Shown here: piece by piece, positions 17,776 to 28,223 of the stretch
Position numbering within the stretch: position 1 is the first letter of the stretch
How the letters are laid out: each line of letters begins with the position of its first letter
Program-made: the position numbers and the translations under genes
Source: Mesorhizobium sp. B4-1-3
Lineage (GTDB): Bacteria > Pseudomonadota > Alphaproteobacteria > Rhizobiales > Rhizobiaceae
DNA length: 64,000 nt
Direction of reading: 5' to 3'
Assembly: GCF_006439355.1 (NCBI RefSeq)
Contig: NZ_VFTG01000002.1
Coordinates: forward strand, 1-64,000
The notes under the pieces: model-generated
What the model was told of the DNA's origin: nothing
The model's database searches: none
What the model saw: the letters and a program-made list of their open reading frames with translations, nothing else

Positions 17776-19000
17776 GATCGAACTCAAGGGTTCTGCGGAA
17801 CGTCTCAAAAGCATATTTGACGGCAACCAGCAATATTCGTTCCGTGTAGTTCAAATTATACCTTATATGAAATATTCGACCTCATCTGTTCGACGGATGC
17901 GCCGATTTGTGGAAGGTGCCAACGGCAAGTGACGAGCGGAAATGCATTCGCTCGAATCGAGGTGTTGAGCGACAATTGAGCTTGTTACGAGTTGCTCAAG
18001 ATCTTTGTTTTGAGGATCTCTGCACCCTTGCCAGTCTGAAGCATTGCGACGCGGATCGATTTCTATGGTCGGCTTATCAATGCACTGCGGGTGTTGGCGG
18101 CTCCTTCGGTGACCGGAGTTGTATAAATTGCCGGCTTCAATGCTTCGATTGGCGGTCATTGCGCTCATCCTTTGGTTCAGGGCCGTATCGGGAACACAGA
18201 CATCGATTTCTGGATGAGGTTTAAATCCAGCTCTGTCATTGCACCCGAAGAGCGGTCAAGCTGTTGTCGGCCCCCCGATAGAGGAGTGCGCATAGGCCCG
18301 CGGTTGAGGGCTCAATGCCCTCCGTCGCCGCCTGTTCGATGGTGCGGTTAGTCGGTTTATCCGCGAGGCCCCTTGCTCCCTTTGCGGTGGCAGTTGAGCA
18401 GCCCAGCCGCCGTCGTCCCGTGCTTGTGCATGCGACTGCATAATGATCGGACCGGCCAAGGATCGCCATCAGCAAACCGGCATGTTCAATGCACTCGTCA
18501 ACGAGTGATGCTGTCGTAGGATTGATGGATTTTCGCGTGGAGTCAGGAGGCGCTAACAATCCGTCTGCTTTCTTGTTCAACGTTACAGAAAACGGACTGC
18601 CTGCTCCCGGCCCCTTTCGGCCGTCGAATGATTAGGCTTCCGACGTTCAAGCATCGCGTTAGGTTGTGGCCGGCGTCGGCACCCTGACGGTACTTTTTGA
18701 GAGAAGTGGGAGCACACGTTCCGGTCCAGTGAGAAGGTCAAAAAGCCCGATTGATATCGATAGTTCACGAAAGCTCGAAATTTTTAGCCGAAAATTCGCC
18801 TTCAAAATCGATACCGTAGGTTTTGACGGGCCACGGGTCGGCTTTCGGTGTGGCGGGCAAGAAAAAACCCAGGTGGATCAAAGGCATAACGGGTTTAGAA
18901 CAATCGAGTGGGAATGACCGGCGAGACCGGGAACTGGTCCGCGCGTTCGGTGCCGAACGAGGCGCGCGCAAGGTCTATGACGCGCCTGCCATAGAGGGGC
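17776..19000. other. Non-coding, AT-richer gap between the cyclase operon and the thiolase
   Basis: About 1.2 kb with only short reading frames (for example minus 18236-18580 and plus 17907-18224), none of which resembles a protein I know. A hand count of one 60-base line (17941-18000) gives 47% G+C, against 57% for a line inside the cyclase gene (16921-16980) and 68% for a line in the ABC transporter region (30301-30360). No tRNA, integrase or insertion-sequence ends were found. It probably holds the cyclase operon promoter near its left edge and is otherwise remnant DNA. Confidence 0.55.
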
Positions 19001-20176
19001 TCACCGCTCCAGGCAGATCGCCACGCCCTGGCCGCCGCCGATGCAGAGCGAGGCGAGGCCCTTTCGCGCATCACGGCGGATCATCTCGTGGAGCAGCGTC
19101 ACCACGATGCGGCAGCCGGAGCCGGCCAGCGGATGGCCGAGCGCGATGGCGCCGCCGCTCAGGTTGATGATGCCCTCGTTCCAGCCCATCTCGCGGTTGA
19201 CCGCGATGGCCTGCGCGGCGAAGGCTTCGTTGATCTCCATCACGTCAAGGTCGGCCGCGCGCCAGCCGGCTTTGTCGAGCGCCAGGCGTGAAGCGGCGAC
19301 GGGACCGAGACCCATATACATCGGCTCGACGCCGGCGGAAGCGTAGGACGCGATGCGGGCGAGGGGCGTCAGGCCGAGTTCGGTCATCCGCGCCGGCGAC
19401 ATCACCAGGACTGCGGCGGCGCCGTCGTTGAGGCCGGAGGAGTTGCCGGCCGTGATCGTCCCCGCCGCATCGAAGACCGGCTTCAGCCGGCGAAGACCTT
19501 CCATCGTGGTGGAGGGATTGGGGTGCTCGTCGCGCTTGACGACCACATCGCCTTGCCTGGTCCTGATCGACACCGGAACGATCTCGTCGTCGAATCTGCC
19601 AGACTGGATGGCGGCGTCCGCCTTTTCCTGTGAACGCAGCGCGAAACGGTCCTGTTCCTCGCGGGTGATCTGGTAGCGCTGCGCCAGCGACTCGGCGGTA
19701 ACGCCCATATGCACCTGATGGAAGGCGTCCCACAGCCCGTCGGTGATCATGGAATCCTTGACGGTACGGTCGCCCATGCGGATGCCGCAGCGCACACCGT
19801 CGATGAAATGCGGCGCCGAGGTCATCGAGTCCTGTCCGCCGGCGATCACGCAATCGGCGTCGCCGCAGCGAATGGCCTGCGCGGCGAGATGGATCGACTT
19901 CTGGCCGGCGCCGCACACTTTGTTGACGGTCATGGCGGGCACGCTGACCGGCAGCCCGGCCTTGAGCGCGGCCTGCCTGGCCGGGTTTTGCCCGGCGCCG
20001 CCGGTCAGCACCTGGCCCATGATCACCTCGCTGACGGCGCCGGGCGCGAGCTGCGTTTCCGCCAGCAACGCCTCGATAAGCTGCCCGCCCAACTCCGCAG
20101 CCGAGAGGCCGGAAAAAGCACCGTTCAGCTTGCCGATGGGCGTCCGCTTCGCGGCAACGATATAAACCGCATCCAT
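19001..20176 (-). CDS. Acetyl-CoA C-acetyltransferase (thiolase)
   Basis: 391 residues from the ATG at 20176, preceded by GGAGGATCAGAA; an upstream extension to 20242 was rejected. The nucleophile Cys is in NKVCGAGQKSI (near residue 88), the active-site NEAFAAQA is near 317, the His in ALGHPLAGSG and the second Cys in CIGGGQG near the C-terminus. It makes or cleaves acetoacetyl-CoA (PhaA/AtoB type). It is divergent from the acetoacetyl-CoA synthetase gene, with a GntR-type operator between them. Together these two enzymes convert acetoacetate to two acetyl-CoA. Confidence 0.93.
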   Translation of the reverse strand: MDAVYIVAAKRTPIGKLNGAFSGLSAAELGGQLIEALLAETQLAPGAVSEVIMGQVLTGGAGQNPARQAALKAGLPVSVPAMTVNKVCGAGQKSIHLAAQAIRCGDADCVIAGGQDSMTSAPHFIDGVRCGIRMGDRTVKDSMITDGLWDAFHQVHMGVTAESLAQRYQITREEQDRFALRSQEKADAAIQSGRFDDEIVPVSIRTRQGDVVVKRDEHPNPSTTMEGLRRLKPVFDAAGTITAGNSSGLNDGAAAVLVMSPARMTELGLTPLARIASYASAGVEPMYMGLGPVAASRLALDKAGWRAADLDVMEINEAFAAQAIAVNREMGWNEGIINLSGGAIALGHPLAGSGCRIVVTLLHEMIRRDARKGLASLCIGGGQGVAICLER

Positions 20177-20227
20177 TTCTGATCCTCCGCCCGGGGTGAT
20201 CCACAGAGGCGGATCGCCGCTTGACAT

Positions 20228-20243
20228 TCTGGTTATAACCAAT
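20228..20243. promoter_or_regulatory. GntR-type operator palindrome (copy 1)
   Basis: TGGTTATAACCA at 20230-20241 is a perfect 12-base palindrome with GT-N4-AC arms, the usual layout of GntR-family sites. It sits in the divergent gap between the thiolase and acetoacetyl-CoA synthetase genes and is repeated exactly at 26489-26500. The GntR gene at 25603-26457 lies between the two copies and is the likely ligand-responsive repressor. Confidence 0.7.
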
Positions 20244-20310
20244 AATCATGAAATGCATCGGCAGGCAAGGTCGCGGCATCCAGCCCGGCCTGCGTTGCGG
20301 GAGGAAATCC

Positions 20311-22257
20311 ATGTCATCCGTGCTTTGGACGCCGGCGCCGGCCGCGTTCCAATCATCCAACCTTGCGCGCTTTTCGATGGCCAACGGCTTCGACCCGCGC
20401 GACTACGAGACGCTGCATCGCTGGTCGATCGGCGATCCCGGGGCCTTCTGGCGGGCGGTGTGGGATTTCGCCGAGGTCGTCGGCGATCCAGGCGCGATCT
20501 CCTTCCTGCGCGACGACAATGCGCCGATGACCGAGAGCCGCTTCCTGCCGGAAGCAACGCTCAATCTCGCGGAAAACCTGTTGCGCGGCGACGGCGAGAG
20601 GATCGCGCTGATCGAGGCCGACGAGGCCGGCCATTTCCAGACCATCACGCTCGCCGAATTGCGCCGGCTCGTCGCTAGAACGGCCGACGGCCTGCGCGCG
20701 GCCGGTATCGGTAAGGGTAATTGCGTCGGTGGTATCTTGCCCAACAGGGTCGAAGGGCTCGTGGCGCTTTTGGCGACGCTCTCTGTCGGCGCCGTCTGGT
20801 CGTCCTGCTCGCCGGATTTCGGCGCTGCCGCAATCGTCGACCGCCTCGGCCAGATCGGCGTCAAGGTGCTGTTCGCCGCGCCGCGCCACCGCTATGCGGG
20901 CAAGGAGCACGACATCTCCGGCAGGCTGGCCGAGATCGTCGCCGCGATGCCGACGGTGACGACGCTGGTGCTGACCGGCGAGCCGGGCCTTCGGCCAAAC
21001 TGCGTGGCGGATTGCATTTCGTTCGACGATTTCGGCGGCGACGCTCCGCTCAGCTTCGAGCGCGCGCCCTTCGACCATCCGGCCTATGTGCTCTACACCT
21101 CCGGCACGACAGGCGCGCCGAAGGCGATTGTCCATCGCGCCGGAGGTGTGCTGCTCCAGCATGTGAAGGAGCACCTGCTGCATGGCGACGTCCGTCCCGG
21201 CGACGTCATGAGTTGGTACACCAACACCGCCTGGATGATGTACCACTGGCTGATCTCCGGCCTTGCCTGCGGTGCGACAGTGGTTCTCTATGACGGCGCG
21301 CCGATCCTGAAATCGGCCGACGGCCTCGACCCCAGTCCGCTATGGACGATGGCCGAGCGTGCCCGTGTCACGCATTTCGGCACCAGCCCGAAATATCTGG
21401 CCACACTTGCCGCCGAAAATTACGCGCCGGGGCGCCTGCACGACCTTTCGCCGCTGCGCTCGCTGCTGTCAGCCGGCGCGCCCGTGTCGCCCGGGCAGTT
21501 CGATTGGGTCTACGAGCATGTGAAGCGCGACATGATCTTCGCCTCTATTTCCGGTGGCACCGAGATCATCGGCTGCTTCCTGCTGGGATCGCCGATCCAT
21601 CCTGTGCGGCGTGGCGAGCTGACGGTGAAAGGCCTTGGCCTCGCGGTCGCCGTGATGGACGAGCGCAATGCGCCGGTGATCGGCCGCCAGGGCGATCTCG
21701 TCTGCACCGAGCCGTTCCCGTCCATGCCGCTGACCTTCTGGGGCAAGGACGGCGATGCGCGCTATCGCGCCACCTATTTCGCCGCGCGCCACGAGATCTG
21801 GACGCATGGCGATGTCGCCGAGATGACGGCTTACGGCTCTGGCGTCATCCACGGCCGCTCGGACACGACGCTGAAGCCCGGCGGCGTGCGCATCGGCACG
21901 GCGGAAATCTACGCCGCCTGCGAAAACTTCGCCGAGATCGAGGATTGCCTGGTCTTTGGCGCGCCGGTCGAAAGCGACGAGGAGATCGTGCTCTGCGTCA
22001 AGCTCAATGATGGCTATGCGTTGACCACAGAGCTTGCCGCGCAAATCCGCCGGGCGATCCGCGAAGGGGCCTCGCCGCGCCATGTGCCGCATCGCATTCA
22101 TGCGGTGCAGGCCGTGCCCTATACGCTGAACGGAAAACGCGTCGAGGGCGCCGCCCGCACCACGCTCGAGGGCAAGCCGGTCAAGAACATGGCTTCGCTC
22201 GCCAATCCGGCATGCCTGGAGGAATACCGCACGCTCGACCGGAGCAAGGCGGCATGA
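20311..22257 (+). CDS. aacS: Acetoacetyl-CoA synthetase (acetoacetate-CoA ligase)
   Basis: 648 residues from the ATG at 20311, chosen because GGGAGGAAATCC precedes it. It is an ANL-superfamily adenylating enzyme: the P-loop YTSGTTGAPKAIVH is near residue 266, an aromatic-rich WYTNTAWMMYHWLIS segment near 303 and the C-terminal hinge SDTTLKPGGVRIGTAEIY near 540. The N-terminal LWTPxP and FW..VWDFAEVVG features match AacS rather than acetyl-CoA synthetase. Reaction: acetoacetate + ATP + CoA gives acetoacetyl-CoA. It heads a plus-strand operon whose genes overlap by ATGA and lies downstream of the GntR operator. Confidence 0.93.
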   Translation: MSSVLWTPAPAAFQSSNLARFSMANGFDPRDYETLHRWSIGDPGAFWRAVWDFAEVVGDPGAISFLRDDNAPMTESRFLPEATLNLAENLLRGDGERIALIEADEAGHFQTITLAELRRLVARTADGLRAAGIGKGNCVGGILPNRVEGLVALLATLSVGAVWSSCSPDFGAAAIVDRLGQIGVKVLFAAPRHRYAGKEHDISGRLAEIVAAMPTVTTLVLTGEPGLRPNCVADCISFDDFGGDAPLSFERAPFDHPAYVLYTSGTTGAPKAIVHRAGGVLLQHVKEHLLHGDVRPGDVMSWYTNTAWMMYHWLISGLACGATVVLYDGAPILKSADGLDPSPLWTMAERARVTHFGTSPKYLATLAAENYAPGRLHDLSPLRSLLSAGAPVSPGQFDWVYEHVKRDMIFASISGGTEIIGCFLLGSPIHPVRRGELTVKGLGLAVAVMDERNAPVIGRQGDLVCTEPFPSMPLTFWGKDGDARYRATYFAARHEIWTHGDVAEMTAYGSGVIHGRSDTTLKPGGVRIGTAEIYAACENFAEIEDCLVFGAPVESDEEIVLCVKLNDGYALTTELAAQIRRAIREGASPRHVPHRIHAVQAVPYTLNGKRVEGAARTTLEGKPVKNMASLANPACLEEYRTLDRSKAA

Positions 22258-23402
22258 GCCGGCCAAAGGGAACGATCGTCGGCATCGGCGAGTTGAAGCC
22301 GCAACGCCTGACGCAAGGCGTGACGACGCTGGAGATGATCGCCGAGGTCTCGCGCCTGGCGGTGCTCGATGCCGGGCTCGAGCCGGCGGCGATCGACGGG
22401 CTGCTGGTCGGGCCGCAGGTTGGCGAGACGCCGCAGCATGTCCCGGCAACGATTGCCGAATATCTGGGCCTCGCGCCGACCATGGCCAATGTCGTGGACC
22501 TTGGCGGCGCATCCGGCGCGGGCATGGTCTGGCGCGCGGCGGCCGCGATCGAGGCCGGCATGTGCGAGACGGTGCTGTGCGTGCTCGCCAACAACCGCGA
22601 GGAGACGGCGCCCCGTTCTCCCAACCGCAATCCAATCCGCGAGTTCGACGTGCCCTTCGGCGCCTCGGGCGCCAACATCTCCTACGCGCTGCTGATGCAG
22701 GCGCATATGGCGGCATACGGCTCGACCGCGCGGGACTTCGCCCTGATCGCCGCCGCCGCGCGCGCCAACGCGCAGCTCAATCCCGACGCCATCTTCTTCG
22801 GCAAGCCGGCCGATGTGGAAGCGGTGCTAGCCTCGCCGATGATCGCCTCGCCGCTGCACCTGCTCGAAATCGTCATGCCGGTCGCCGGCGGCGAAGCGGT
22901 CGTCGTCACCTCGGCCGAACGCGGGCGGTCGTTGCGCAAGCCCGTGCATCTGCTGGGCGCCGGCGAGAAGGTCACGCACCGCGCGGTCAGCCAAGCGCCG
23001 AGTCTCACCTCCGGTCCGCTGAAGAGCGCCATGGCGCGGGCCTTCCAGCAGTCCGGCACGCGGGCCGATGAGATGGATCTTCTGTCGCTCTACGATTGCT
23101 ACACGATCATGGTCGCGGCCACGATCGAGGATGCCGGCCTTTGCGCGCCGGGCCGGTTCGGCGCGTGGCTCAACGACCACGACCTTTCCCACAAGGGCGA
23201 CAAGCCGCTCAACACGCATGGCGGCCAGCTCGGCTTCGGCCAGCCGGACCTTGCCGGCGGCATGACCCATGTCGTCGAGGCGGTGCGGCAGCTGCGCGGC
23301 GAGGCCGGTGGGCGCCAGATCGGCAAGGCCGGGCTCGCGCTGGTCACCGGCAATGGCGCGACGATGAGCGAAGCCACCGCGCTGGTGCTGGGAGCCGCCT
23401 GA
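22254..23402 (+). CDS. Thiolase-like lipid-transfer (SCP-x/Ltp) protein lacking the nucleophilic Cys
   Basis: 382 residues from the ATG overlapping the aacS stop. The fold is that of the SCP-x/Ltp thiolase branch (YDCYTIMVAATIEDAG, and HGGQLGFGQPDLAGGMTH in the His motif). At the position of the thiolase nucleophile the sequence reads DLGGASG (Gly at about residue 85) instead of a Cys-Ala-Ser/Gly motif, so classical thiolysis is unlikely. Members such as Ltp2, paired with a DUF35 protein, perform retro-aldol cleavage of beta-hydroxyacyl-CoA in steroid side-chain breakdown. The next two genes encode exactly a DUF35 protein and a MaoC hydratase, which supports an aldolase role. Confidence 0.85.
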   Translation: MSRPKGTIVGIGELKPQRLTQGVTTLEMIAEVSRLAVLDAGLEPAAIDGLLVGPQVGETPQHVPATIAEYLGLAPTMANVVDLGGASGAGMVWRAAAAIEAGMCETVLCVLANNREETAPRSPNRNPIREFDVPFGASGANISYALLMQAHMAAYGSTARDFALIAAAARANAQLNPDAIFFGKPADVEAVLASPMIASPLHLLEIVMPVAGGEAVVVTSAERGRSLRKPVHLLGAGEKVTHRAVSQAPSLTSGPLKSAMARAFQQSGTRADEMDLLSLYDCYTIMVAATIEDAGLCAPGRFGAWLNDHDLSHKGDKPLNTHGGQLGFGQPDLAGGMTHVVEAVRQLRGEAGGRQIGKAGLALVTGNGATMSEATALVLGAA

Positions 23403-23842
23403 TGTCCGTCGGTCTCAACACGCTGAAGACCCCTGGCCCAACGATCACCGCGCTGACCAAGCCATTCTGGGATGCCGCCGCCGAGGGCCGGCTGAAAATC
23501 CAGCACTGCGAGGATTGCACCAGGGCCGTCTTCTATCCGCGCCCGATCTGCCCGCATTGCTGGAGCAAGCGTCTGGCCTGGAAAGACGCATCAGGCAGGG
23601 GGCGGCTCGCATCCTTTTCGGAGGTGCACAAGCCCGGCCATCCCGGCTGGCTGCCGGCAGCACCTTACGTGGTCGGCCTGGTCGAGCTGGCCGAAGGCCC
23701 GACGATACTGAGCTTCATCTTGCCCGGCACACGGCCGCTACAGGTCGGGGACATGCTGCTTCTTGCTCCGACCGCCATCGGCGGCCGTGTCCTGCCGGCC
23801 TTCAAACCAGTCGAACCCAGAGCAGAGGAGAAGCCGCAATGA
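23402..23842 (+). CDS. DUF35/OB-fold zinc-ribbon acyl-CoA-associated protein
   Basis: 146 residues starting in a TGATG overlap with the thiolase-like gene. The N-terminal part has a rubredoxin-like zinc ribbon with paired CxxC (HCEDC and ICPHC, residues about 33-54), followed by an OB-fold with the typical ASFSEVHKPGHPGWLPAAPY stretch. DUF35 proteins form obligate complexes with thiolase-like partners; the immediate upstream gene is such a partner. Probable role: subunit of an acyl-CoA lyase or thiolase complex. Confidence 0.85.
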   Translation: MSVGLNTLKTPGPTITALTKPFWDAAAEGRLKIQHCEDCTRAVFYPRPICPHCWSKRLAWKDASGRGRLASFSEVHKPGHPGWLPAAPYVVGLVELAEGPTILSFILPGTRPLQVGDMLLLAPTAIGGRVLPAFKPVEPRAEEKPQ

Positions 23843-24287
23843 GCACCGAAATGAAGGACGGTTGGGTTGGTGTGGTGAAAGGTCGTCCGCAGGTCGGCGC
23901 CTTCGCCGAGCGCACACGGCGCACGAGGATGAGCGACATCGAGGCCTTCACCGAGATCACCGGCGATCGCAATCCGCTGCATTACGATCGCGCGCTGGCC
24001 GAGAAGTCGGTGTTCGGCAAGCTGATCGTCCAGGGCGGCGTAACCTCCGGCATCCTCAACGCGTTGGTGGCCGAGGATTTGCCCGGCCCCGGAACCGTGT
24101 TCCTCGAAGTGGCCTGGAAGTTCGTCAAGGCTGTCGGCGTCGACGAGGAGATCACCGGCCGCGTGGAGGTCAAGGAAGTGCGCCCCGACAAGCCGATCTG
24201 CAAGATCGAAACCAGCGTGCGCAACGGCCAGGGCGAGCTTTGCCTCACCGGCACGGCCACGGTGTTCACCGTTCCGCTGCAAGGCGC

Positions 24288-24291
<4 letters not shown>
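23839..24291 (+). CDS. MaoC-like (R)-specific enoyl-CoA hydratase
   Basis: 150 residues starting in an ATGA overlap. Single hot-dog domain with the hydratase-2 motif ITGDRNPLHYDRALAEKSVFGKLIVQGG (catalytic Asp in TGDRNP and His in PLHYD, near residues 45-52). It would add water across an enoyl-CoA to give a beta-hydroxyacyl-CoA, which the adjacent Cys-less thiolase-like protein plus DUF35 could then cleave. Tight operon with the genes on both sides. Confidence 0.9.
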
Positions 24292-25532
<1,241 letters not shown>

Positions 25533-25602
25533 GAGCCGCTGCTGCGCTGAGTCGCGGCAAACATTCATACCGGGCGGTTTGCCCGCAGCCTAAAGACCGG
25601 TG

Positions 25603-26457
25603 ATGGAACAAGCAACCAGAATGCGTGGGCGTCCTCGTTACGACCAGGAAGATGCCGAGGCGGCCGAGGCTTTCCGCTCGATCGGCTCGAAGGTCCAGCT
25701 CAACCGCGACGAGGCCGCACCCCTCTGGGTGCAGTTGCGCAACCAGGTCGAGGAAGCGATCAACACCGGCCTGCTGGCAGCCAATTCGCGCATTCCTTCG
25801 GAACAGGCGCTCTGCGATTTCTTTGGCGTGTCGCGTCCCGTCGTGCGCGCCGCGATCGGCTCGCTCTCCAACGAAGGCCGCATCATCAAGATGCCGCGCA
25901 AGGGCATGTTCGTCGCAGCACCCCGCGAGCATGTCGACTTCATGACTGCCAATCTCGGTGTGTTCGACGACCTGACCGCCAAGGGCCACAAGGTCTCGAC
26001 CCGCACGCTGGAGATCTACCGCTGCCCGCCGAGCGACAAGGAATCCAGGGTCTTCGGCATTCCCGCCAATGGCAGCGTGGTCCGCATCAGCCGCGTCTAC
26101 ATGACCGACGGCGCGCCGATCACCATGACGCGCATCAGCCTGCCGGGACATCGGGTGCCGGGTCTGGAGAACATCCTGTCGGAAAACCAGTCGATCTTCG
26201 GCACCATCCGCGCCGTCTTCGGCCTGACGGTGAAGCGCGCCGACCGCTGGCTCAGAGCGGCCCTTCCCACCAAGGAAGAGGCCGATCAGATGGGTGTCGC
26301 CGCCAACACGCCGCTGATCGAGATCGAGTCGATCGCCTATGATGCCGACGGCGCCGCGCTCGAATATTACGAGGCCTTCTACAACTCTTCAGTCGCGCGC
26401 ATCCACATGGCGGTCGAGCAGCCTTCGGCGACCGTGAACGGCGTCGACCGCACTTGA
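25603..26457 (+). CDS. GntR-family transcriptional regulator (HutC subfamily, UTRA domain)
   Basis: 284 residues from the ATG at 25603 (GTG at 25600 also possible). After a short acidic N-terminus the winged HTH spans about residues 38-105 (PLWVQLRNQVEEAI, IPSEQALCDFFGVSRPVVRAAIGSL), followed by a UTRA effector-binding domain ending in YYEAFYNSSVARIHM. Such regulators usually repress catabolic genes and are released by a pathway metabolite. Identical palindromes TGGTTATAACCA lie at 20230-20241 and 26489-26500, in front of the acetoacetate operon and the polyol operon, so this protein probably links both. Confidence 0.9.
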   Translation: MEQATRMRGRPRYDQEDAEAAEAFRSIGSKVQLNRDEAAPLWVQLRNQVEEAINTGLLAANSRIPSEQALCDFFGVSRPVVRAAIGSLSNEGRIIKMPRKGMFVAAPREHVDFMTANLGVFDDLTAKGHKVSTRTLEIYRCPPSDKESRVFGIPANGSVVRISRVYMTDGAPITMTRISLPGHRVPGLENILSENQSIFGTIRAVFGLTVKRADRWLRAALPTKEEADQMGVAANTPLIEIESIAYDADGAALEYYEAFYNSSVARIHMAVEQPSATVNGVDRT

Positions 26458-26486
26458 GGCGAGCTCGTCCAAAAAAGATTCCGTTT

Positions 26487-26502
26487 TCTGGTTATAACCA
26501 GA
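26487..26502. promoter_or_regulatory. GntR-type operator palindrome (copy 2)
   Basis: TCTGGTTATAACCAGA is a perfect 16-base palindrome with the same 12-base core as the site at 20230-20241. It lies 30 bases after the GntR stop and 155 bases before the SDR gene that begins the polyol operon, in the 200-base intergenic region. Confidence 0.72.
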
Positions 26503-26657
26503 TTGACGGGTCAAAAAAGCTTCTGTAACGTCCCTGTCATGCGGTCGGGAGGAGCCTGACCCCGAGACATTATCAGGACCGGTCGGCTTGCGGCGCTGCC
26601 TCGGCGGTGAGGGCGGAGTTTTGCCCGTCCTCGAGCCTGTCCTGACGGAGGACGTGC

Positions 26658-27434
26658 ATGGATTACCGGTCGCAATTCGACCTGACGGGCGAGGTCGCCG
26701 TCGTCACCGGCGGCGCCAGCGGGATTGGTCTCGAAGCCGCCAAGGCGCTCGGGACTTGCGGCGCACGTGTCGTCCTGCTCGACATGAATACGGATGGGCT
26801 GAAGGATGCTGCCGATGAATTGCGGGCCGCTGGTGTCGCAAGCGTCGATGGCCGCGTGCTCGACGTCACCGATCCGCAAGCCGTCGAGGCGATGGCCGCT
26901 CGAATCGTCGCGGATTTCGGCAAGGTCGATATCCTGGTCAACAGCGCCGGCATCGCGCGCCTCAACACCGCGCTCGACACGCCGGACGAGGAATGGCGCC
27001 TGGTGATGGATGTCAACGTCAACGGCGTCTACTGGGCCTCGCGCGCCTTCGGGCGTTCGATGGTCGCCCGCAAGAAAGGCTCGATCGTCAATCTGGGCTC
27101 AATGTCGGGCCTGATCATCAACCGCCCACAGACGGCGCCGTCCTACATGGTAAGCAAGGGCGCCGTGCACATGATGACCAAGGCGCTCGCGATCGAGTGG
27201 GCGAAATCCGGCGTGCGCGTGAACGCGCTGGCGCCGGGCTATGTCGGCACCGAGATGACGCTGAAGATGCGCGAGCGTCCCGAACTCTTCAACACCTGGA
27301 TCGACATGACGCCGATGGGGCGCTTGGGCACGCCGCAGGAGATCGCCTCGGCGATCCTGTTCCTGGCCTCGCCCGCGTCGAGCTACGTCACCGGCGCCAT
27401 CCTGTCGATCGATGGCGGCTACACGGCCTGGTAA
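26658..27434 (+). CDS. SDR-family polyol/sugar dehydrogenase
   Basis: 258 residues, ATG preceded by GGAGGACGTGC. Classical short-chain dehydrogenase: GGASGIG cofactor loop at about residues 18-24, NSAGIA, catalytic Ser in NLGSMSG, YMVSK (YxxxK) near residue 164, and PGYVGTEMT. It probably oxidises a sugar alcohol or a sugar to a ketose/lactone as first step of the following operon, which includes an aldolase, an ABC sugar importer and a sugar kinase. Confidence 0.88.
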   Translation: MDYRSQFDLTGEVAVVTGGASGIGLEAAKALGTCGARVVLLDMNTDGLKDAADELRAAGVASVDGRVLDVTDPQAVEAMAARIVADFGKVDILVNSAGIARLNTALDTPDEEWRLVMDVNVNGVYWASRAFGRSMVARKKGSIVNLGSMSGLIINRPQTAPSYMVSKGAVHMMTKALAIEWAKSGVRVNALAPGYVGTEMTLKMRERPELFNTWIDMTPMGRLGTPQEIASAILFLASPASSYVTGAILSIDGGYTAW

Positions 27435-27461
27435 CGGGGCGGACAAGGATTGGAATATCGC

Positions 27462-28121
27462 ATGACCCTTTCGGACCTCGAGGCGCGCCAGGCCATCATC
27501 GATGCCTGCATCGAGATGAACGCGCTGGGCATCAACCAGGGCACATCCGGCAACATCAGCCGCCGCCATGGCGAGGGCATGCTGATCTCGCCGACCAGCA
27601 CACCCTATGACACGCTGCAGCCGGAAGACATCGTCTTCATGGGCTGGGATGGCGAGGTCGATGGACGCCTGCCGCCGTCCAGCGAATGGCGTTTCCATCT
27701 CGATATCATGAAGGCGCGGCCCGAGGTCAACGCCGTCGTCCACGCGCATCCGACCTACTGCACGACCATCGCCATCATGGGCCGGAAGATACCGGCGATC
27801 CACTACATGGTCGCGGTCGCCGGTGGCAGCGACATACGCTGCGCGCCCTACGCCACCTTCGGCACCGCGGAGCTTTCGGCGCATGCGGTGGAGGCGCTGC
27901 GCGACCGCAAGGCATGCCTGCTTGCCCAGCACGGCATGATCGCCGTCGGATCGAGCCTCGGCCAGGCGATGTGGCTGGCCGTCGAGGTCGAGACGCTGGC
28001 GCGCCAGTATCACGGCGCCCTGCAGATCGGCGAGCCGCCGATCTTGCCCGACGAGGAGATCGAAAACGTCATCAAGCGCATGGCTAGCTACGGCCTGCGC
28101 GACAAGGAGGCCGCCGCCTGA
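27462..28121 (+). CDS. Class II aldolase/adducin-family protein (fuculose-phosphate aldolase-like)
   Basis: 219 residues from the ATG at 27462 (a TTG at 27450 is in frame). It shows the zinc class II aldolase features GTSGNISRR (phosphate loop), SPTSTPYDTL, the catalytic Glu in PSSEWRFH, metal His pair in VVHAHPTYCTT and third His in AQHGMIAVG. It would cleave a ketose-1-phosphate to DHAP and an aldehyde. With a PfkB kinase and two SDRs in the operon this gives a complete route for a polyol or deoxy sugar: oxidise, phosphorylate, cleave. Confidence 0.9.
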   Translation: MTLSDLEARQAIIDACIEMNALGINQGTSGNISRRHGEGMLISPTSTPYDTLQPEDIVFMGWDGEVDGRLPPSSEWRFHLDIMKARPEVNAVVHAHPTYCTTIAIMGRKIPAIHYMVAVAGGSDIRCAPYATFGTAELSAHAVEALRDRKACLLAQHGMIAVGSSLGQAMWLAVEVETLARQYHGALQIGEPPILPDEEIENVIKRMASYGLRDKEAAA

Positions 28122-28223
28122 GCGGAGGGCTTTGCCCACGCCCCCGCATCAGCTGAGCGGAGGACCATGGTTTCGCATATCCTCCGGGAAGGCCCGGAGC
28201 GATCAACAAGGGAGGAATGAAAA

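Noticed and set aside
17863..18580. Small open frames in the gap right of the cyclase gene
   Set aside because: No ribosome sites, no recognisable domains, and overlapping in both strands; treated as non-coding.
20230..20241. TGGTTATAACCA as an insertion-element end
   Set aside because: No transposase or longer inverted repeats nearby; promoter-gap positions and adjacent GntR gene fit an operator better.
19001..20242. Thiolase start at 20242
   Set aside because: The extra 22 residues cover the operator region; the ATG at 20176 has an ideal ribosome site.
27099..28139. 346-codon minus-strand frame opposite the SDR and aldolase genes
   Set aside because: Opposite two clear enzyme genes, no recognisable domain, composition typical of antisense shadow.
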